Positions 35,295-44,296 are shown, numbered from the stretch's first letter. The stretch is 64,000 nucleotides of DNA from JBFJKD01 sp041600415 (GCA_041600415.1 JBFIKF010000002.1:124001-188000); one strand, 5' to 3'. Made by a program: numbers and translations. The notes: generated from the letters alone by a model not told the origin.

Positions 35295-36050
35295 GTGAAT
35301 ATTGAAAATTTAGCCAAGTACTCTCCCGCCACCGATTTGCTGGCCGACCGCATTATTCTGGTAACCGGTGCTGGAGATGGTATTGGGCGCGCTGCCGCAC
35401 TCAGTTTTGCGGCGCACGGTGCGACGGTGATTCTGGCGGGCAGAACAGTGGCCAAACTCGAACAGGTATACGACGAAATTTGTAGTGCCGGGCATGCGCA
35501 ACCAGCGATTTACCCTGTCTGCCTGGCTGGCGCCAGCGAACAGGACTATGGGGATATGGCCACCAACATCGAAACAACGTTCACGCGCCTGGATGGCCTG
35601 TTGCACAACGCCGGGGAGCTGGGTCAACGCACTCCCATCGCCAACTACTCGCTGACCACCTGGCAAAAGGTCATGCAGGTAAACGTTACTGCACAGTTTA
35701 TGATGACCAAAAGCTTACTGGGCCTGCTCGAAAAATCCACGGATGCGAGTATCGTGTTTACCTCATCCGGCGTTGGACGAGTCGGCAAACCCTACTGGGG
35801 CGCTTACGCGGTATCCAAATTTGCAACAGAAGGGTTGAGCCAGGTTCTGGCCAACGAACTGGAAGATACCACCGCCATTCGGGTTAACTGTATCAATCCC
35901 GGTGCCACTCGCACACGGATGCGGGCCACGGCATTTCCCGCGGAAAATCCGAGCACCCTGAAAACACCCGAGCAGATCATGCCACTCTATTTATATTTGC
36001 TGGGACCAGACAGCCGGGGTGTGACCGGGCAATCGTTGGATGCCCAGTAG
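35295..36050 (+). CDS. yciK: YciK-type short-chain dehydrogenase
   Basis: 251 residues, GTG start at 35295. Classical SDR with VTGAGDGIGRAAALSF (cofactor loop), HNAGELG, and the catalytic Ser and YxxxK in SSGVGRVGKPYWGAYAVSKFA. The E. coli homologue YciK has no settled substrate. Position after ubiG-mupP is conserved in Pseudomonas. Confidence 0.85.
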   Translation: MNIENLAKYSPATDLLADRIILVTGAGDGIGRAAALSFAAHGATVILAGRTVAKLEQVYDEICSAGHAQPAIYPVCLAGASEQDYGDMATNIETTFTRLDGLLHNAGELGQRTPIANYSLTTWQKVMQVNVTAQFMMTKSLLGLLEKSTDASIVFTSSGVGRVGKPYWGAYAVSKFATEGLSQVLANELEDTTAIRVNCINPGATRTRMRATAFPAENPSTLKTPEQIMPLYLYLLGPDSRGVTGQSLDAQ

Positions 36051-36091
36051 CGTCGGAGCAAACGAGCGGCCGAGACCCCATAGATAGAGGA

Positions 36092-36913
36092 TCAGGACCG
36101 ACGTCCGCCGCGACCGCGCAATTTGTTGAGGTGCCGTTCCTGACGGACTCGTTCGCCGGGCGGCGGCGGACGACCGGTCGCGTCCTTAAAGCCCACGGAT
36201 GCGCAAAGTTTATTGGTATCGCTCAAAGGTAATTCAATCCAGTCGCCGCGGCGCACGTAGGAAGGGATTTCGACCGTAGCAAAACGTATGCGCTTGAGAC
36301 GACTGACTTCAACCCCCTGTGATTCCCACAAGCGCCGTACTTCCCGCTGTTTGCCTTCATCAATGATGACCGTAAACCACTGATTTGCACCACCGCGCAA
36401 GCCAATTTTGATGCTTTTGAACCGGGCGACACCGTCGTCCAGGTCCACACCTTCGCGCAAACGGGTGAGCATCTCTTCATTTACCGGTCCATGTACCCGC
36501 ACCAGGTACTCCCGATCCACATTGCTGGAGGGGTGCATCAATCGGTTAGCCAGCGCGCCATTATTGGTAAACAGGATCAGTCCACTGGTATTGATATCGA
36601 GGCGTCCAATGGCGATCCAGCGCCCGCTCTTTATGGCGGGCAGTTTGGCAAAAACCGTGGGTCGTCCCTCGGGATCGCGACGGGTGCATATCTCTCCTTC
36701 CGGTTTGTTGTACAGCACTACCCGCAAACGATTACTGGCACCGGGGGCGAGTGGTTTGCCGTCCACAAGAATGCGATCGGCGTCCTCGACCCGATCACCA
36801 AGGCTGGCGATCTTGCCGTTAACCGACACTCGGCGGGCCGCGATCCAGCGCTCCATCTCGCGCCGCGAACCCAGGCCCGACTCCGCCAGTACTTTGTGCA
36901 ATTTATCACTCAT
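36092..36913 (-). CDS. rluB: 23S rRNA pseudouridine synthase RluB
   Basis: 273 residues. N-terminal S4 domain (KLHKVLAESGLGSRREMERWIAARRVSVNG), then the RsuA-type catalytic domain with the Asp in IGRLDINTSGLILFT and EGKQREVRRLWESQG. The Arg/Gly-rich C-terminal tail (KLRGRGGRRS) is typical of RluB. It modifies U2605 of 23S rRNA. Its ATG overlaps the scpB stop by 4 bases; scpA-scpB-rluB is a conserved cluster. Confidence 0.95.
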   Translation of the reverse strand: MSDKLHKVLAESGLGSRREMERWIAARRVSVNGKIASLGDRVEDADRILVDGKPLAPGASNRLRVVLYNKPEGEICTRRDPEGRPTVFAKLPAIKSGRWIAIGRLDINTSGLILFTNNGALANRLMHPSSNVDREYLVRVHGPVNEEMLTRLREGVDLDDGVARFKSIKIGLRGGANQWFTVIIDEGKQREVRRLWESQGVEVSRLKRIRFATVEIPSYVRRGDWIELPLSDTNKLCASVGFKDATGRPPPPGERVRQERHLNKLRGRGGRRS

Positions 36914-37683
36914 TCGTTTGCATCCGCTGCGCGCGAAATGCTGGTTGTAACCTCAGTAGAGATTCCCAGTTCTCGATCCTCGCTGTCAAGGGAGACGTTC
37001 TCGTTAACAGCAGATCCCATATCAGAAATATGGTGCTCGCCGCTTTCCGGGTCTACTCCCATATCAACATCGTCGTCTACTTCTCGTTCCAGCGCCGTAT
37101 CGACATTCGGATTCGCAGGGTTTAGTTCACCAAATCCCAGTTCGGCATTAATTTCACCGATATCGCGAATCTCGCTCAGGGGCGGTAATTCATTTAGCGT
37201 GCGCAGATCAAAGTAGTCGAGAAACTGACGGGTGGTGGCAAACAAGGCCGGTCTGCCCGGCACATCGCGATGTCCAACAACGCGTATCCACTCTCGCTCT
37301 TCGAGGCTGCGAATAATGTCAGAGCTAACCGCAACGCCGCGTATCTGCTCAATATCGCCCCGTGTAATGGGCTGGCGATAGGCAATCAGGGACAGGGTTT
37401 CCAGCAGCGCGCGGGAATATTTCTTCGGCTTCTCTTCCCACAGGTTGTTAATCCAGGGTGCCAGCTCCTGCCGGACCTGCAGACGATAGCCGCTACTAAC
37501 TTTACGCAATTGATAACTGCGCTCCTCGCAGTCGGCGGCAAGGCCTTCGAGCGCGGTATTCAACAGGTCTTTGTCCACCTGATCCCGTTCGGAAAACAGG
37601 TTTTCCAGAGCAGCCAGATCCAGTGGTTTTCCCGCCGCCAACAACGCGCCTTCCAGTATTTTTTTGAGTGGTTCGATATCCAT
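36910..37683 (-). CDS. scpB: Segregation and condensation protein B
   Basis: 257 residues; the two winged-helix domains span about 1-165 (LKKILEGALLAAGKPLDLAALENLF, then RALLETLSLIAYRQPITRGDIEQIRG and GHRDVPGRPALFATTRQFLDYF). The last 80 residues are an acidic, low-complexity extension not seen in the short ScpB of Firmicutes but common in Pseudomonas-like species. With ScpA it forms the kleisin complex of SMC, whose gene is at 48-51 kb. Confidence 0.94.
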   Translation of the reverse strand: MDIEPLKKILEGALLAAGKPLDLAALENLFSERDQVDKDLLNTALEGLAADCEERSYQLRKVSSGYRLQVRQELAPWINNLWEEKPKKYSRALLETLSLIAYRQPITRGDIEQIRGVAVSSDIIRSLEEREWIRVVGHRDVPGRPALFATTRQFLDYFDLRTLNELPPLSEIRDIGEINAELGFGELNPANPNVDTALEREVDDDVDMGVDPESGEHHISDMGSAVNENVSLDSEDRELGISTEVTTSISRAADANE

Positions 37684-38558
37684 TACTGGATTCTCGCACG
37701 CACATGAATCGGACCGAACGACTCCGCCTGTACGATCTCCACCAGCGCCTCCTTAATTAATTCCATGATCGCCAAAAACGTGACCACCACCCCTCTGCGC
37801 CCCTCAGTCACGGTAAAGAAACTAACAAACGGTAGAAACTCCTGACCCTGCAGTCGATCCATGACAATGATCATTCGCTCCCGCGTTGACAGAGTTTCGA
37901 GCTGTACATGATGACTCTCAAACATTTGCGCACGGCGCAACACATCGGCAAGGGCGAGCATTATTTCGGACATCTCCACCGCAGGTTGTGGCCGTTCTAC
38001 CTGCCGTTCCGGCTCCAGGGCCACCGCGCGAAAAATATCGCGGTCAATGCGCGGCAACTCATCCATATCTTCCGCGGCTTTTTTATAGCGCTCGTATTCC
38101 TGTAAGCGTCGGACGAGTTCCGCTCGCGGATCCTCTGCCGACTCCTCTTCAAACTGTCGCGGAATCAACATACGAGATTTAATTTCTGCCAGCATGGCAG
38201 CCATCAGTAAATATTCTGCCACCAGCTCCAGCTGAAAGGCCTGCATCATGTCGATGTACACCATGTATTGCTGCGTAATTTCCGCCACATTGATATCGAG
38301 AATATTCAGATTCTGTCGTTTGATCAGATACAGCAACAAATCCAGCGGGCCCTCGAAGGCCTCGAGGATGACCTCCAGCGCTTCAGGGGGGATGTACAAA
38401 TCCTTTGGCATCTGAGTTAAATGCCTGCCGTGCACGATGGCGAAGGGCATTTCGTCCTGTGAAACTGGGGATGTGCCGCGCTCCGCACCCAACCGGGCTC
38501 CCGGTCGCTTGATCCCGGGCGCTGTCGGTAACACAGGTTCGATATGTTCTGTTGTCAC
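37683..38558 (-). CDS. scpA: Segregation and condensation protein A (kleisin)
   Basis: 291 residues if the GTG at 38558 is used, chosen because GGAGG lies a few bases before it; the frame continues to a TTG at 38579. The kleisin core begins at about residue 65 with FEGPLDLLLYLIKRQNLNILDINVAEITQQY and ends with a winged helix that binds the SMC head. The N-terminal 60 residues are poorly conserved and include an internal Met (MPKDLYIPPEALEVI) that could also be a start. Its stop overlaps the scpB start as TAATG. Confidence 0.9.
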   Translation of the reverse strand: MTTEHIEPVLPTAPGIKRPGARLGAERGTSPVSQDEMPFAIVHGRHLTQMPKDLYIPPEALEVILEAFEGPLDLLLYLIKRQNLNILDINVAEITQQYMVYIDMMQAFQLELVAEYLLMAAMLAEIKSRMLIPRQFEEESAEDPRAELVRRLQEYERYKKAAEDMDELPRIDRDIFRAVALEPERQVERPQPAVEMSEIMLALADVLRRAQMFESHHVQLETLSTRERMIIVMDRLQGQEFLPFVSFFTVTEGRRGVVVTFLAIMELIKEALVEIVQAESFGPIHVRARIQ

Positions 38559-38642
38559 GACGCCTCCAGCGGCGGGCAATCCGCCACCATTATACCGCCA
38601 TTGCCGAAGGGTAGAAGGGTACTCGGGCTCAAAGCGGTAGCA

Positions 38643-39266
38643 TTAAAGGCCAAATGGCGTGGGATCGCCCATACCGCGACGCACCAGTACCGGTCTGTCC
38701 TCGGTGTAATCAATAATCGTGGTCGGTTCCAGACCGCAATATCCCCCATCCACGATGGCATCGACCCGGTGATCCAGTAATTGTCGAATGTCTTCCGGGT
38801 CGGTCAGTGGATAATCGTCTCCCGGTAAGGATAGAGTGACGCTCATCAGCGGTTCGTTCAGAGCGGACAGCAGCATCTGCGCGATAGGGTTAGCTGGCAC
38901 GCGAATACCAATGGTTTTTCGCTTCGGATGCACCAGCCGCCGGGGCACCTCAGAGGTGGCCTCCAGAATGAAGGTATAGGGGCCTGGTGTATTGGCTTTT
39001 AATGCGCGAAAAACCTGATTATTGACCTTCGCGTAGAGGGACAGTTCAGATAAATCTCGACACACCAACGTGAAGTTGTGGTGCTTGTCCAGTTTTCGCA
39101 AATGACGAATTTTGTCCAAGGCGGATTTATTGCCGAGTTGACACCCCAGCGCATACGCCGAGTCGGTGGGATACACAATCACCGCGCCACCGTTAATGAT
39201 ATCCACGGCACGGTTGATCAGACGCGTCTGCGGATTATCTGGATGTATATAGAAAATTTCTGCCAT
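38643..39266 (-). CDS. yciO: YciO/YrdC/Sua5 family protein YciO
   Basis: 207 residues, nearly colinear with E. coli YciO (206): the start IFYIHPDNPQTRLINRAVDII, GGAVIVYPTDSAYALGC, HNFTLVCRDLSELSLYA, TPGPYTFILEAT, KRKTIGIRVPANPIA. The fold binds ATP and bicarbonate/threonine in TsaC relatives that make threonylcarbamoyl-AMP for tRNA t6A; YciO itself has weak activity and its main role is open. It precedes scpA, as in Pseudomonas. Confidence 0.9.
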   Translation of the reverse strand: MAEIFYIHPDNPQTRLINRAVDIINGGAVIVYPTDSAYALGCQLGNKSALDKIRHLRKLDKHHNFTLVCRDLSELSLYAKVNNQVFRALKANTPGPYTFILEATSEVPRRLVHPKRKTIGIRVPANPIAQMLLSALNEPLMSVTLSLPGDDYPLTDPEDIRQLLDHRVDAIVDGGYCGLEPTTIIDYTEDRPVLVRRGMGDPTPFGL

Positions 39267-39445
39267 AAGTCACAGGACCCCGCACCGGCAAGGCACTATA
39301 ATGATTCACCATGGAAAGTACAGGGGTTTTTCCCCGGTTAGTAACACCACGCCCACTGCGACTACTCAGGCGCAGGAGTCCGTGCTTAGTGGGATCAAAC
39401 CCGTTAAAATCCCCCGATCACTTTAGTTAGTATCGCGCCCACATC

Positions 39446-40171
39446 ATGAATAAAGCGTCAAACTCGCCCCATTCGCCGCGCCGGGAAAATTTGCTTGTCA
39501 ATTTGCTGTTCAATATCGTTGCGCCGACGCTAATATTGACCAAATTCAGTAGCGACGCCTACCTTGGACCTACTTACGGGGTGATCGTCGCGCTGGCATT
39601 CCCTCTTGGCTATGGCGCTCGAGATTTTATCGTTCGTAAGAAAATCAACTTTTTCTCCGCGCTCGGTGTACTCAGCGTGTGTCTGACTGGCGGTATCAGC
39701 CTGCTGGGCCTCGACCCCCGTTACCTGGCAATCAAGGAAGCTGCGGTTCCGGGATTGCTGGGGCTGATCACACTGGGATCCCTGAAAACGCCCTACCCCC
39801 TGGTAAGAACACTACTGTATAACGACGCCATTTTGCACACGGAGAAAATAAATCACGCGTTAACCGCCACCGATAACCACAGGGCTTTTGAGCGGCGTCT
39901 AAGCGGCGCGTCCTGGATAATCGCCGGTTCATTTTTTCTGTCCTCCCTGCTTAATTTCCTGCTCGCCACTTACCTGGTCACCAGCCAACCGGGATCGACG
40001 GAATACAACGAACAGCTGGGACAAATGACAGCGCTGAGCTTTCCGGTCATCGCGCTACCCGCCATGGTGGTGATGGTGTGCGCAATGATTTACCTGTTCA
40101 AGGGCATTACCGGACTCACTGGCCTGACCCTGGAGCAGCTTATTCGTCACTCCCAGCAGGATACAGAATAA
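39446..40171 (+). CDS. VC0807-family membrane protein
   Basis: 241 residues with about six hydrophobic segments. It matches what I know of the VC0807 family: [18 protein letters not shown] near the start, [42 protein letters not shown], and [24 protein letters not shown]. The family is distantly like the septation protein A/YciB group. Function is not known. The stop overlaps the YciI start as TAATG. The position upstream of yciI is where many relatives have YciB. Confidence 0.75.
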   Translation: MNKASNSPHSPRRENLLVNLLFNIVAPTLILTKFSSDAYLGPTYGVIVALAFPLGYGARDFIVRKKINFFSALGVLSVCLTGGISLLGLDPRYLAIKEAAVPGLLGLITLGSLKTPYPLVRTLLYNDAILHTEKINHALTATDNHRAFERRLSGASWIIAGSFFLSSLLNFLLATYLVTSQPGSTEYNEQLGQMTALSFPVIALPAMVVMVCAMIYLFKGITGLTGLTLEQLIRHSQQDTE

Positions 40172-40473
40172 TGTGGTATGCCATCATCGCCAACGATCGA
40201 CCTGACAGCCTCGCCGCCCGCCTCACTGCCAGACCCGCGCACCTCGAGCGCCTGGAGACGTTGCAGGCACAGGGACGCTTATTGGTCGCCGGGCCAAATC
40301 CGGCCATAGACTCTCCGGCGCCGGGCGATACGGGATTTACCGGAAGTGTGATTATCGCCGAGTTTAACAGTTTGCAGGAAGCCACCCTGTGGGCCGAGCA
40401 GGATCCTTACGTAACCGCCGAGGTATACGCCTCCGTGACCGTCAAACCTTTTCTCAAGGCGCTGCCAAAATGA
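40171..40473 (+). CDS. yciI: YciI family protein
   Basis: 100 residues from the ATG at 40171 ([24 protein letters not shown]...). The dimeric ferredoxin-like YciI fold is recognised by the His and Asp that pair in its putative active site (RPAHLERL and [11 protein letters not shown]), and the [10 protein letters not shown] segment. The enzymatic role is unknown; distant members are dehydrochlorinases. Translationally coupled to the preceding membrane protein gene. Confidence 0.85.
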   Translation: MWYAIIANDRPDSLAARLTARPAHLERLETLQAQGRLLVAGPNPAIDSPAPGDTGFTGSVIIAEFNSLQEATLWAEQDPYVTAEVYASVTVKPFLKALPK

Positions 40474-40546
40474 TTGTTGCGATTAACGTCGTGAGTAGTT
40501 CCCGGTATCATACGTGGTTATCCGATCAACAACAGCGAGAGCAACC

Positions 40547-41212
40547 ATGAACAGATGCCTGTGGAGCGTCGTGGCCGCCCTGTTGTATGCGACCCCACTC
40601 GTCGCTGATACCCGTTATATTTCCGATGAATTTCGGGTACCCCTGCGCAGCAGCCCCTGTAGCACCTGCGCCATAATTCATCGCGGCCTGAAAAGTGGTC
40701 TCGCTCTGACCTTTATTGAAGAGCAAAAAGACTGGAGTCATGTAAAAACCGCTGACGGCCTGGACGGCTGGATACCAAGCCAATATATTGTCAACGAGCC
40801 CATAGCGCGGCTGAGGGTCGAGCGGGCGGAAGAGCACGCCAGCACCCTGCAGCAAAAATATACCGAACTTCAGGAGCAGGTCACCAGCCTTGAACGCAAT
40901 AACCTTGAACTGCGCGCACAGGCAGAAACTCTGAAAAATCGTAACCAGGCCATTCATGAAGAACTGGCAATTCTGAAGAAGGTGTCCTCCAGCTCTCTCG
41001 AGTTACAACAGCAAAATCAGGAACTGTTAAAGCGCAACAAAATGCTGCAAAGTGATATGGATATTCTCACTGCACACACAGAGCAACTGCAAGCCGTGCA
41101 CACGCAAAAATGGTTTTTATACGGCGCGCTCGCGGTATTTATGGGGGCCTTGCTCAGCGTCCTTATCCCGCGCTTAAGACGCAAGCGCGGCGGATACTCC
41201 GAGTGGGCCTGA
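40547..41212 (+). CDS. TIGR04211-like SH3 domain membrane protein
   Basis: 221 residues from the ATG at 40547. Signal peptide about 1-21, a bacterial SH3 domain about 25-75 (YISDEFRVPLRSSPC, then GLDGWIPSQYI), a long coiled coil about 85-180 rich in Gln/Glu/Leu, and a C-terminal membrane helix about 187-207 followed by a basic end. The layout is that of YgiM-like SH3 proteins, which would place the SH3 in the periplasm, anchored from the C-terminus. Possible cell-wall ligand; function is not known. Confidence 0.8.
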   Translation: MNRCLWSVVAALLYATPLVADTRYISDEFRVPLRSSPCSTCAIIHRGLKSGLALTFIEEQKDWSHVKTADGLDGWIPSQYIVNEPIARLRVERAEEHASTLQQKYTELQEQVTSLERNNLELRAQAETLKNRNQAIHEELAILKKVSSSSLELQQQNQELLKRNKMLQSDMDILTAHTEQLQAVHTQKWFLYGALAVFMGALLSVLIPRLRRKRGGYSEWA

Positions 41213-41288
41213 CCAGCGCCCTCCACTGCTGTCGCGATCTGGCATCTGGAGGACGGTCGCAACTGTCTCATGAGGTAGCCGACAGGCA

Positions 41289-42056
41289 ATGATAAAACTC
41301 AGCGTCAACCTCAATAAAATTGCCCTGATTCGCAATTCCAGACCCGGCAATATACCCGAATTAACGACCCACGCGCGCACCTGCCTGGCGGCTGGGGCGG
41401 ATGGTATTACAGTACATCCGCGTCCGGATTTACGCCATATCCGGCCGGACGATGTGCATCAGCTTGGCGCGTTGATACGGGAGTATCCCGGCATCGAGTT
41501 CAATGTGGAAGGCAATCCATTCGAGAGCCCGCACCAACATTATCCTGGTTTACTTGCCCTGGTGGCGCAAGCGCGCCCGCACCAGTGCACGCTGGTTCCC
41601 GACAGTACCGATCAGCTCACCTCGAACCACGGCTTCGATGTGGCTGCTACGGGTAGCCAATTACAGCCTGTAGTCGCGCGTCTGCAGGAACAGGGGGTCC
41701 GCGTCAGTTTGTTTATGGATCCAGACGTAGAGCAGATTGAGCTCGCCGCACAACTGGGGGTGAACCGTATTGAACTATATACCGGCCCCTACGCCGAGCA
41801 CTACCGAATGTCACCAGCTCATGGCGAAACTCTATTCAAGCGATATCGCAGGGCGGCCGAATGTGCCCTTGATCTCGGTCTTGGGGTTAATGCGGGGCAC
41901 GATTTAAATCTGGATAATCTGAAGCACTTCGTCGCCCTGCCAGGCCTGCTGGAAGTTTCCATTGGCCATGCCTTGATAGTTGACGCCCTGGCTATGGGAC
42001 TGACGCAGGCGGTGCAAGCTTATAAGGCGCGCTTGGCCAGGCGGGTCAAGTTGTGA
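41289..42056 (+). CDS. pdxJ: Pyridoxine 5'-phosphate synthase, alphaproteobacterial/Bacteroidetes-type sequence
   Basis: 255 residues, TIM barrel that condenses 1-deoxyxylulose 5-phosphate with 3-amino-1-hydroxyacetone phosphate to make PNP. Signature segments are LSVNLNKIALIRNSR, GADGITVHPRPDLRHIR (36-52), EFNVEGNP, TLVPDSTDQLTSNHG, RIELYTGPYA, GLGVNAGHDLNLDNL and VSIGHALIVDALAMGL. These match the Bacteroides and Rhizobium type. E. coli PdxJ instead has VNIDHIATLRNAR, GITVHLREDRRHI and LEMAVTEEM. It also lies away from the usual gammaproteobacterial rnc-era-recO-pdxJ operon. Confidence 0.93.
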   Translation: MIKLSVNLNKIALIRNSRPGNIPELTTHARTCLAAGADGITVHPRPDLRHIRPDDVHQLGALIREYPGIEFNVEGNPFESPHQHYPGLLALVAQARPHQCTLVPDSTDQLTSNHGFDVAATGSQLQPVVARLQEQGVRVSLFMDPDVEQIELAAQLGVNRIELYTGPYAEHYRMSPAHGETLFKRYRRAAECALDLGLGVNAGHDLNLDNLKHFVALPGLLEVSIGHALIVDALAMGLTQAVQAYKARLARRVKL

Positions 42057-42085
42057 TTTTCATCCCCAACTTTTTTATCACAACT
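42049..42085. repeat. 9-bp inverted repeat at the pdxJ end
   Basis: AGTTGTGAT (42049-42057) and ATCACAACT (42077-42085) with a 19-base spacer containing six T. The left arm covers the pdxJ stop codon. The shape is not a good terminator because the T run is in the loop; the spacing does not fit a CRP site. Role unknown. Confidence 0.5.
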
Positions 42086-42110
42086 AACGTGACTATCGGT
42101 AGACGTAACC

Positions 42111-42899
42111 GTGACCACCATTGGCGATAGTCAGGAATACCAGCAGCGCAAGACTTTTTATGCGCAAATGCTCACCATTTATGGGCGCAAACCAGTGCTG
42201 GAAGCACTGCAGGATCCAGCTCTCGACATTCATCGTGTGCATATCGCCGCAAACAATCGCACACAGGGAACCATGCGTGAAATTTTGAACCTGGTGGCGA
42301 AGCGGGGTATCGAGCAGGTCTATCATGATCGCCGCTCCCTGTCCCGCATCTCTAAAAATCAGGCCCAGGACCAGGGGATTGCCGCAGACATTCGTTGTGC
42401 GGGATACCAGGACTACCAAACCTTTATTCGGGAACGTAGCGCCCCGTTTCAACTTATCGCCCTGGAGAACATTACTAATCCCCAAAACCTGGGCATGATT
42501 ATCCGCTCAGTGTGCGCCAGTCCCCTCACTGGACTACTGCTCCCCGCGCACGGCTGCGCGCCACTGTCGCCCCTGGTGATCAAAGCGAGTGCCGGAACCT
42601 TGTTTAAATGCCGTATTTTGCGCTGCACTGATTTACAAATCGCCCTGCGGGATCTGGCGCGTAACGGTGCCGAAGTTTGCGTGTTATCCAGTCAGGCGCA
42701 ACAAGCTCTCGGAGAATATCAACCTCGGAGATCTGTCATTTACGTGTTGGGCAACGAAACCGAGGGGGTTTCCAGCACCATACGGCAACGCGCCAGCCAC
42801 CAGTTGCGCATTCCCATGCACAACGGTGTGGAATCCCTTAACGTGGCGGTGACGGCGGCACTGATAGGGTTTCGCTGCGAACTTGCCACAGCGCGCTGA
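42111..42899 (+). CDS. TrmH/SpoU-family RNA 2'-O-methyltransferase
   Basis: 262 residues, GTG start at 42111. An RlmB-like N-terminal substrate-binding domain (IYGRKPVLEALQDPAL, DQGIAADIRC) precedes the SPOUT domain with LENITNPQNLGMIIRSV, VLGNETEGVS and the knot motif IPMHNGVESLNVAVTAALI. It should methylate a ribose in rRNA or tRNA; which base cannot be told from sequence. The last 62 bases overlap the end of the convergent MFS gene. Confidence 0.85.
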   Translation: MTTIGDSQEYQQRKTFYAQMLTIYGRKPVLEALQDPALDIHRVHIAANNRTQGTMREILNLVAKRGIEQVYHDRRSLSRISKNQAQDQGIAADIRCAGYQDYQTFIRERSAPFQLIALENITNPQNLGMIIRSVCASPLTGLLLPAHGCAPLSPLVIKASAGTLFKCRILRCTDLQIALRDLARNGAEVCVLSSQAQQALGEYQPRRSVIYVLGNETEGVSSTIRQRASHQLRIPMHNGVESLNVAVTAALIGFRCELATAR

Positions 42900-44073
42900 A
42901 CCCCCCGCAGATCGCGGCCACCAGCGTCAATACGCCGAGGGCCGCAAAGGTTTGCATAACACCCATACCAGTGATGAGTAAACCGGAGACAAACGCGCCC
43001 AGCGGCGCGCATCCGAAAAACGCGAGTTGATAAATTGACACAACCCTGGAGCGATGAGAAAGCGGCGCTTCGGAATGGGTCATCGCCCTGCCTAACGTGA
43101 TCGATATTCCTGAAAAAATACCCCACAAAACAACCGCGGGGAAAAGTACTGGTTCCGGCAAGCGTAGCCCGATTAGCATCATAATCAAGCCTCTCACAAA
43201 CAAACTGAGCAACAGTATTTTTCCGGGCTGACTGAAATTTTTCATACTGCGGATAAAAATCATATTTGCGAGCAGCACCCCAACACTAAAACACAGTTGC
43301 AACATGGCATAAAACCCGGGACCGCTGTGATAGATATCGCGGGTCATTATGGGCATCACCACCAGATAGGCACCAAAACCAAAAAAACCGGTAGCAGCCA
43401 CCACCGACATCAGCGCCCGCAGTTGGCGAATGCGCCACACTTCCGCCAGCCCCGATAAAATTCCACCTGTGCTGGCCGGCCGATTCCCGGGCAAGCCTGT
43501 ACCATAGGGTTGGCTCGCGCGGATCAGGTAACCGGCCAGGACAAAAAGCGCGAGCTGTATGATCAATAATTGCGGCAAACCGATGTAGTCCAGCAAGCCC
43601 GCCAGGGAAACACCAGCCCCCTGGGCAAGAAATTGAACGAAGGTCGCGCGGGCCACTCCCTGCTGCAGGGAGTGCCGCGACACCTGGGGCAACAAACTTT
43701 CCCGAGCGGGTTGCACAAAAGCGGTGATGGCTCCGTACAGCAGGCCGAACGCCAGCAAGGTGCCGTAGGTCAGCATGCCGCTGAAAACGGTCAGCAGCAT
43801 AAAAGCAAACGGAACTGCGTAAAACATATACACGCGAAACAGATAGGTACCCAGGTGGCGATTATCAGAGACTGCACCACCAATCAGGACAAGAAAGAGA
43901 TTGGGCAGCATAATCGCCATTTGCGCGATTCCAACCCGGTCCGGCGACTCCTGTAAAACGCCTACCACCAGCCAGGGAAACAGAACTACCTGCAAGCCCA
44001 TTGCCACGGCACCACTACCAACACCGCCGAGATAAAAGCGAAACGGTGTTAGCCGCGATTCAGCTGGATTCAT
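42838..44073 (-). CDS. MFS transporter, EntS-like
   Basis: 411 residues from the ATG at 44073 (MNPAESRLTPFRFYLGG); three more codons lead to a TTG. About 12 hydrophobic segments. IGGAVSDNRHLGTYLFRVY marks the loop 2-3 motif, though in a weakened form. Overall it looks like MFS_3/enterobactin-exporter relatives; substrate unknown. The gene overlaps the upstream 78-aa membrane protein by 14 bases and, tail to tail, the TrmH gene by 62 bases. Confidence 0.75.
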   Translation of the reverse strand: MNPAESRLTPFRFYLGGVGSGAVAMGLQVVLFPWLVVGVLQESPDRVGIAQMAIMLPNLFLVLIGGAVSDNRHLGTYLFRVYMFYAVPFAFMLLTVFSGMLTYGTLLAFGLLYGAITAFVQPARESLLPQVSRHSLQQGVARATFVQFLAQGAGVSLAGLLDYIGLPQLLIIQLALFVLAGYLIRASQPYGTGLPGNRPASTGGILSGLAEVWRIRQLRALMSVVAATGFFGFGAYLVVMPIMTRDIYHSGPGFYAMLQLCFSVGVLLANMIFIRSMKNFSQPGKILLLSLFVRGLIMMLIGLRLPEPVLFPAVVLWGIFSGISITLGRAMTHSEAPLSHRSRVVSIYQLAFFGCAPLGAFVSGLLITGMGVMQTFAALGVLTLVAAICGGFSALWQVRSETLSVPPSPPR

Positions 44074-44296
44074 TATTGGCAACTTTTTTGACGCGACCCT
44101 TCACCCGTAAAAACCCCAGCAGTTTAGCCAACAACCACGCGCACACAATAAGGATACAAACCAAAGTAATGCACAACATCAGCAACTGCCCCAGCACAGC
44201 GCCGGGTACAGACCAAATTTTTACGGCGGCCGCTAAAAAAGCGCTGGCTGTAATCAAGGCAAGCAGGAAGGTCATACCCCCGGGCATCTTGTTCAT
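44060..44296 (-). CDS. Small membrane protein of unknown function
   Basis: 78 residues from the ATG at 44296, which has AGGA 9 bases upstream. Two hydrophobic helices (about 8-26 and 34-62) and a basic tail (LRVKGRVKKVANNESS). I recognise no family. Its end overlaps the MFS gene start by 14 bases, so it may be co-translated with the transporter and act as a partner or be a remnant of its regulation. Real gene status rests on the coupling, the Shine-Dalgarno and the clean membrane profile. Confidence 0.6.
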   Translation of the reverse strand: MNKMPGGMTFLLALITASAFLAAAVKIWSVPGAVLGQLLMLCITLVCILIVCAWLLAKLLGFLRVKGRVKKVANNESS

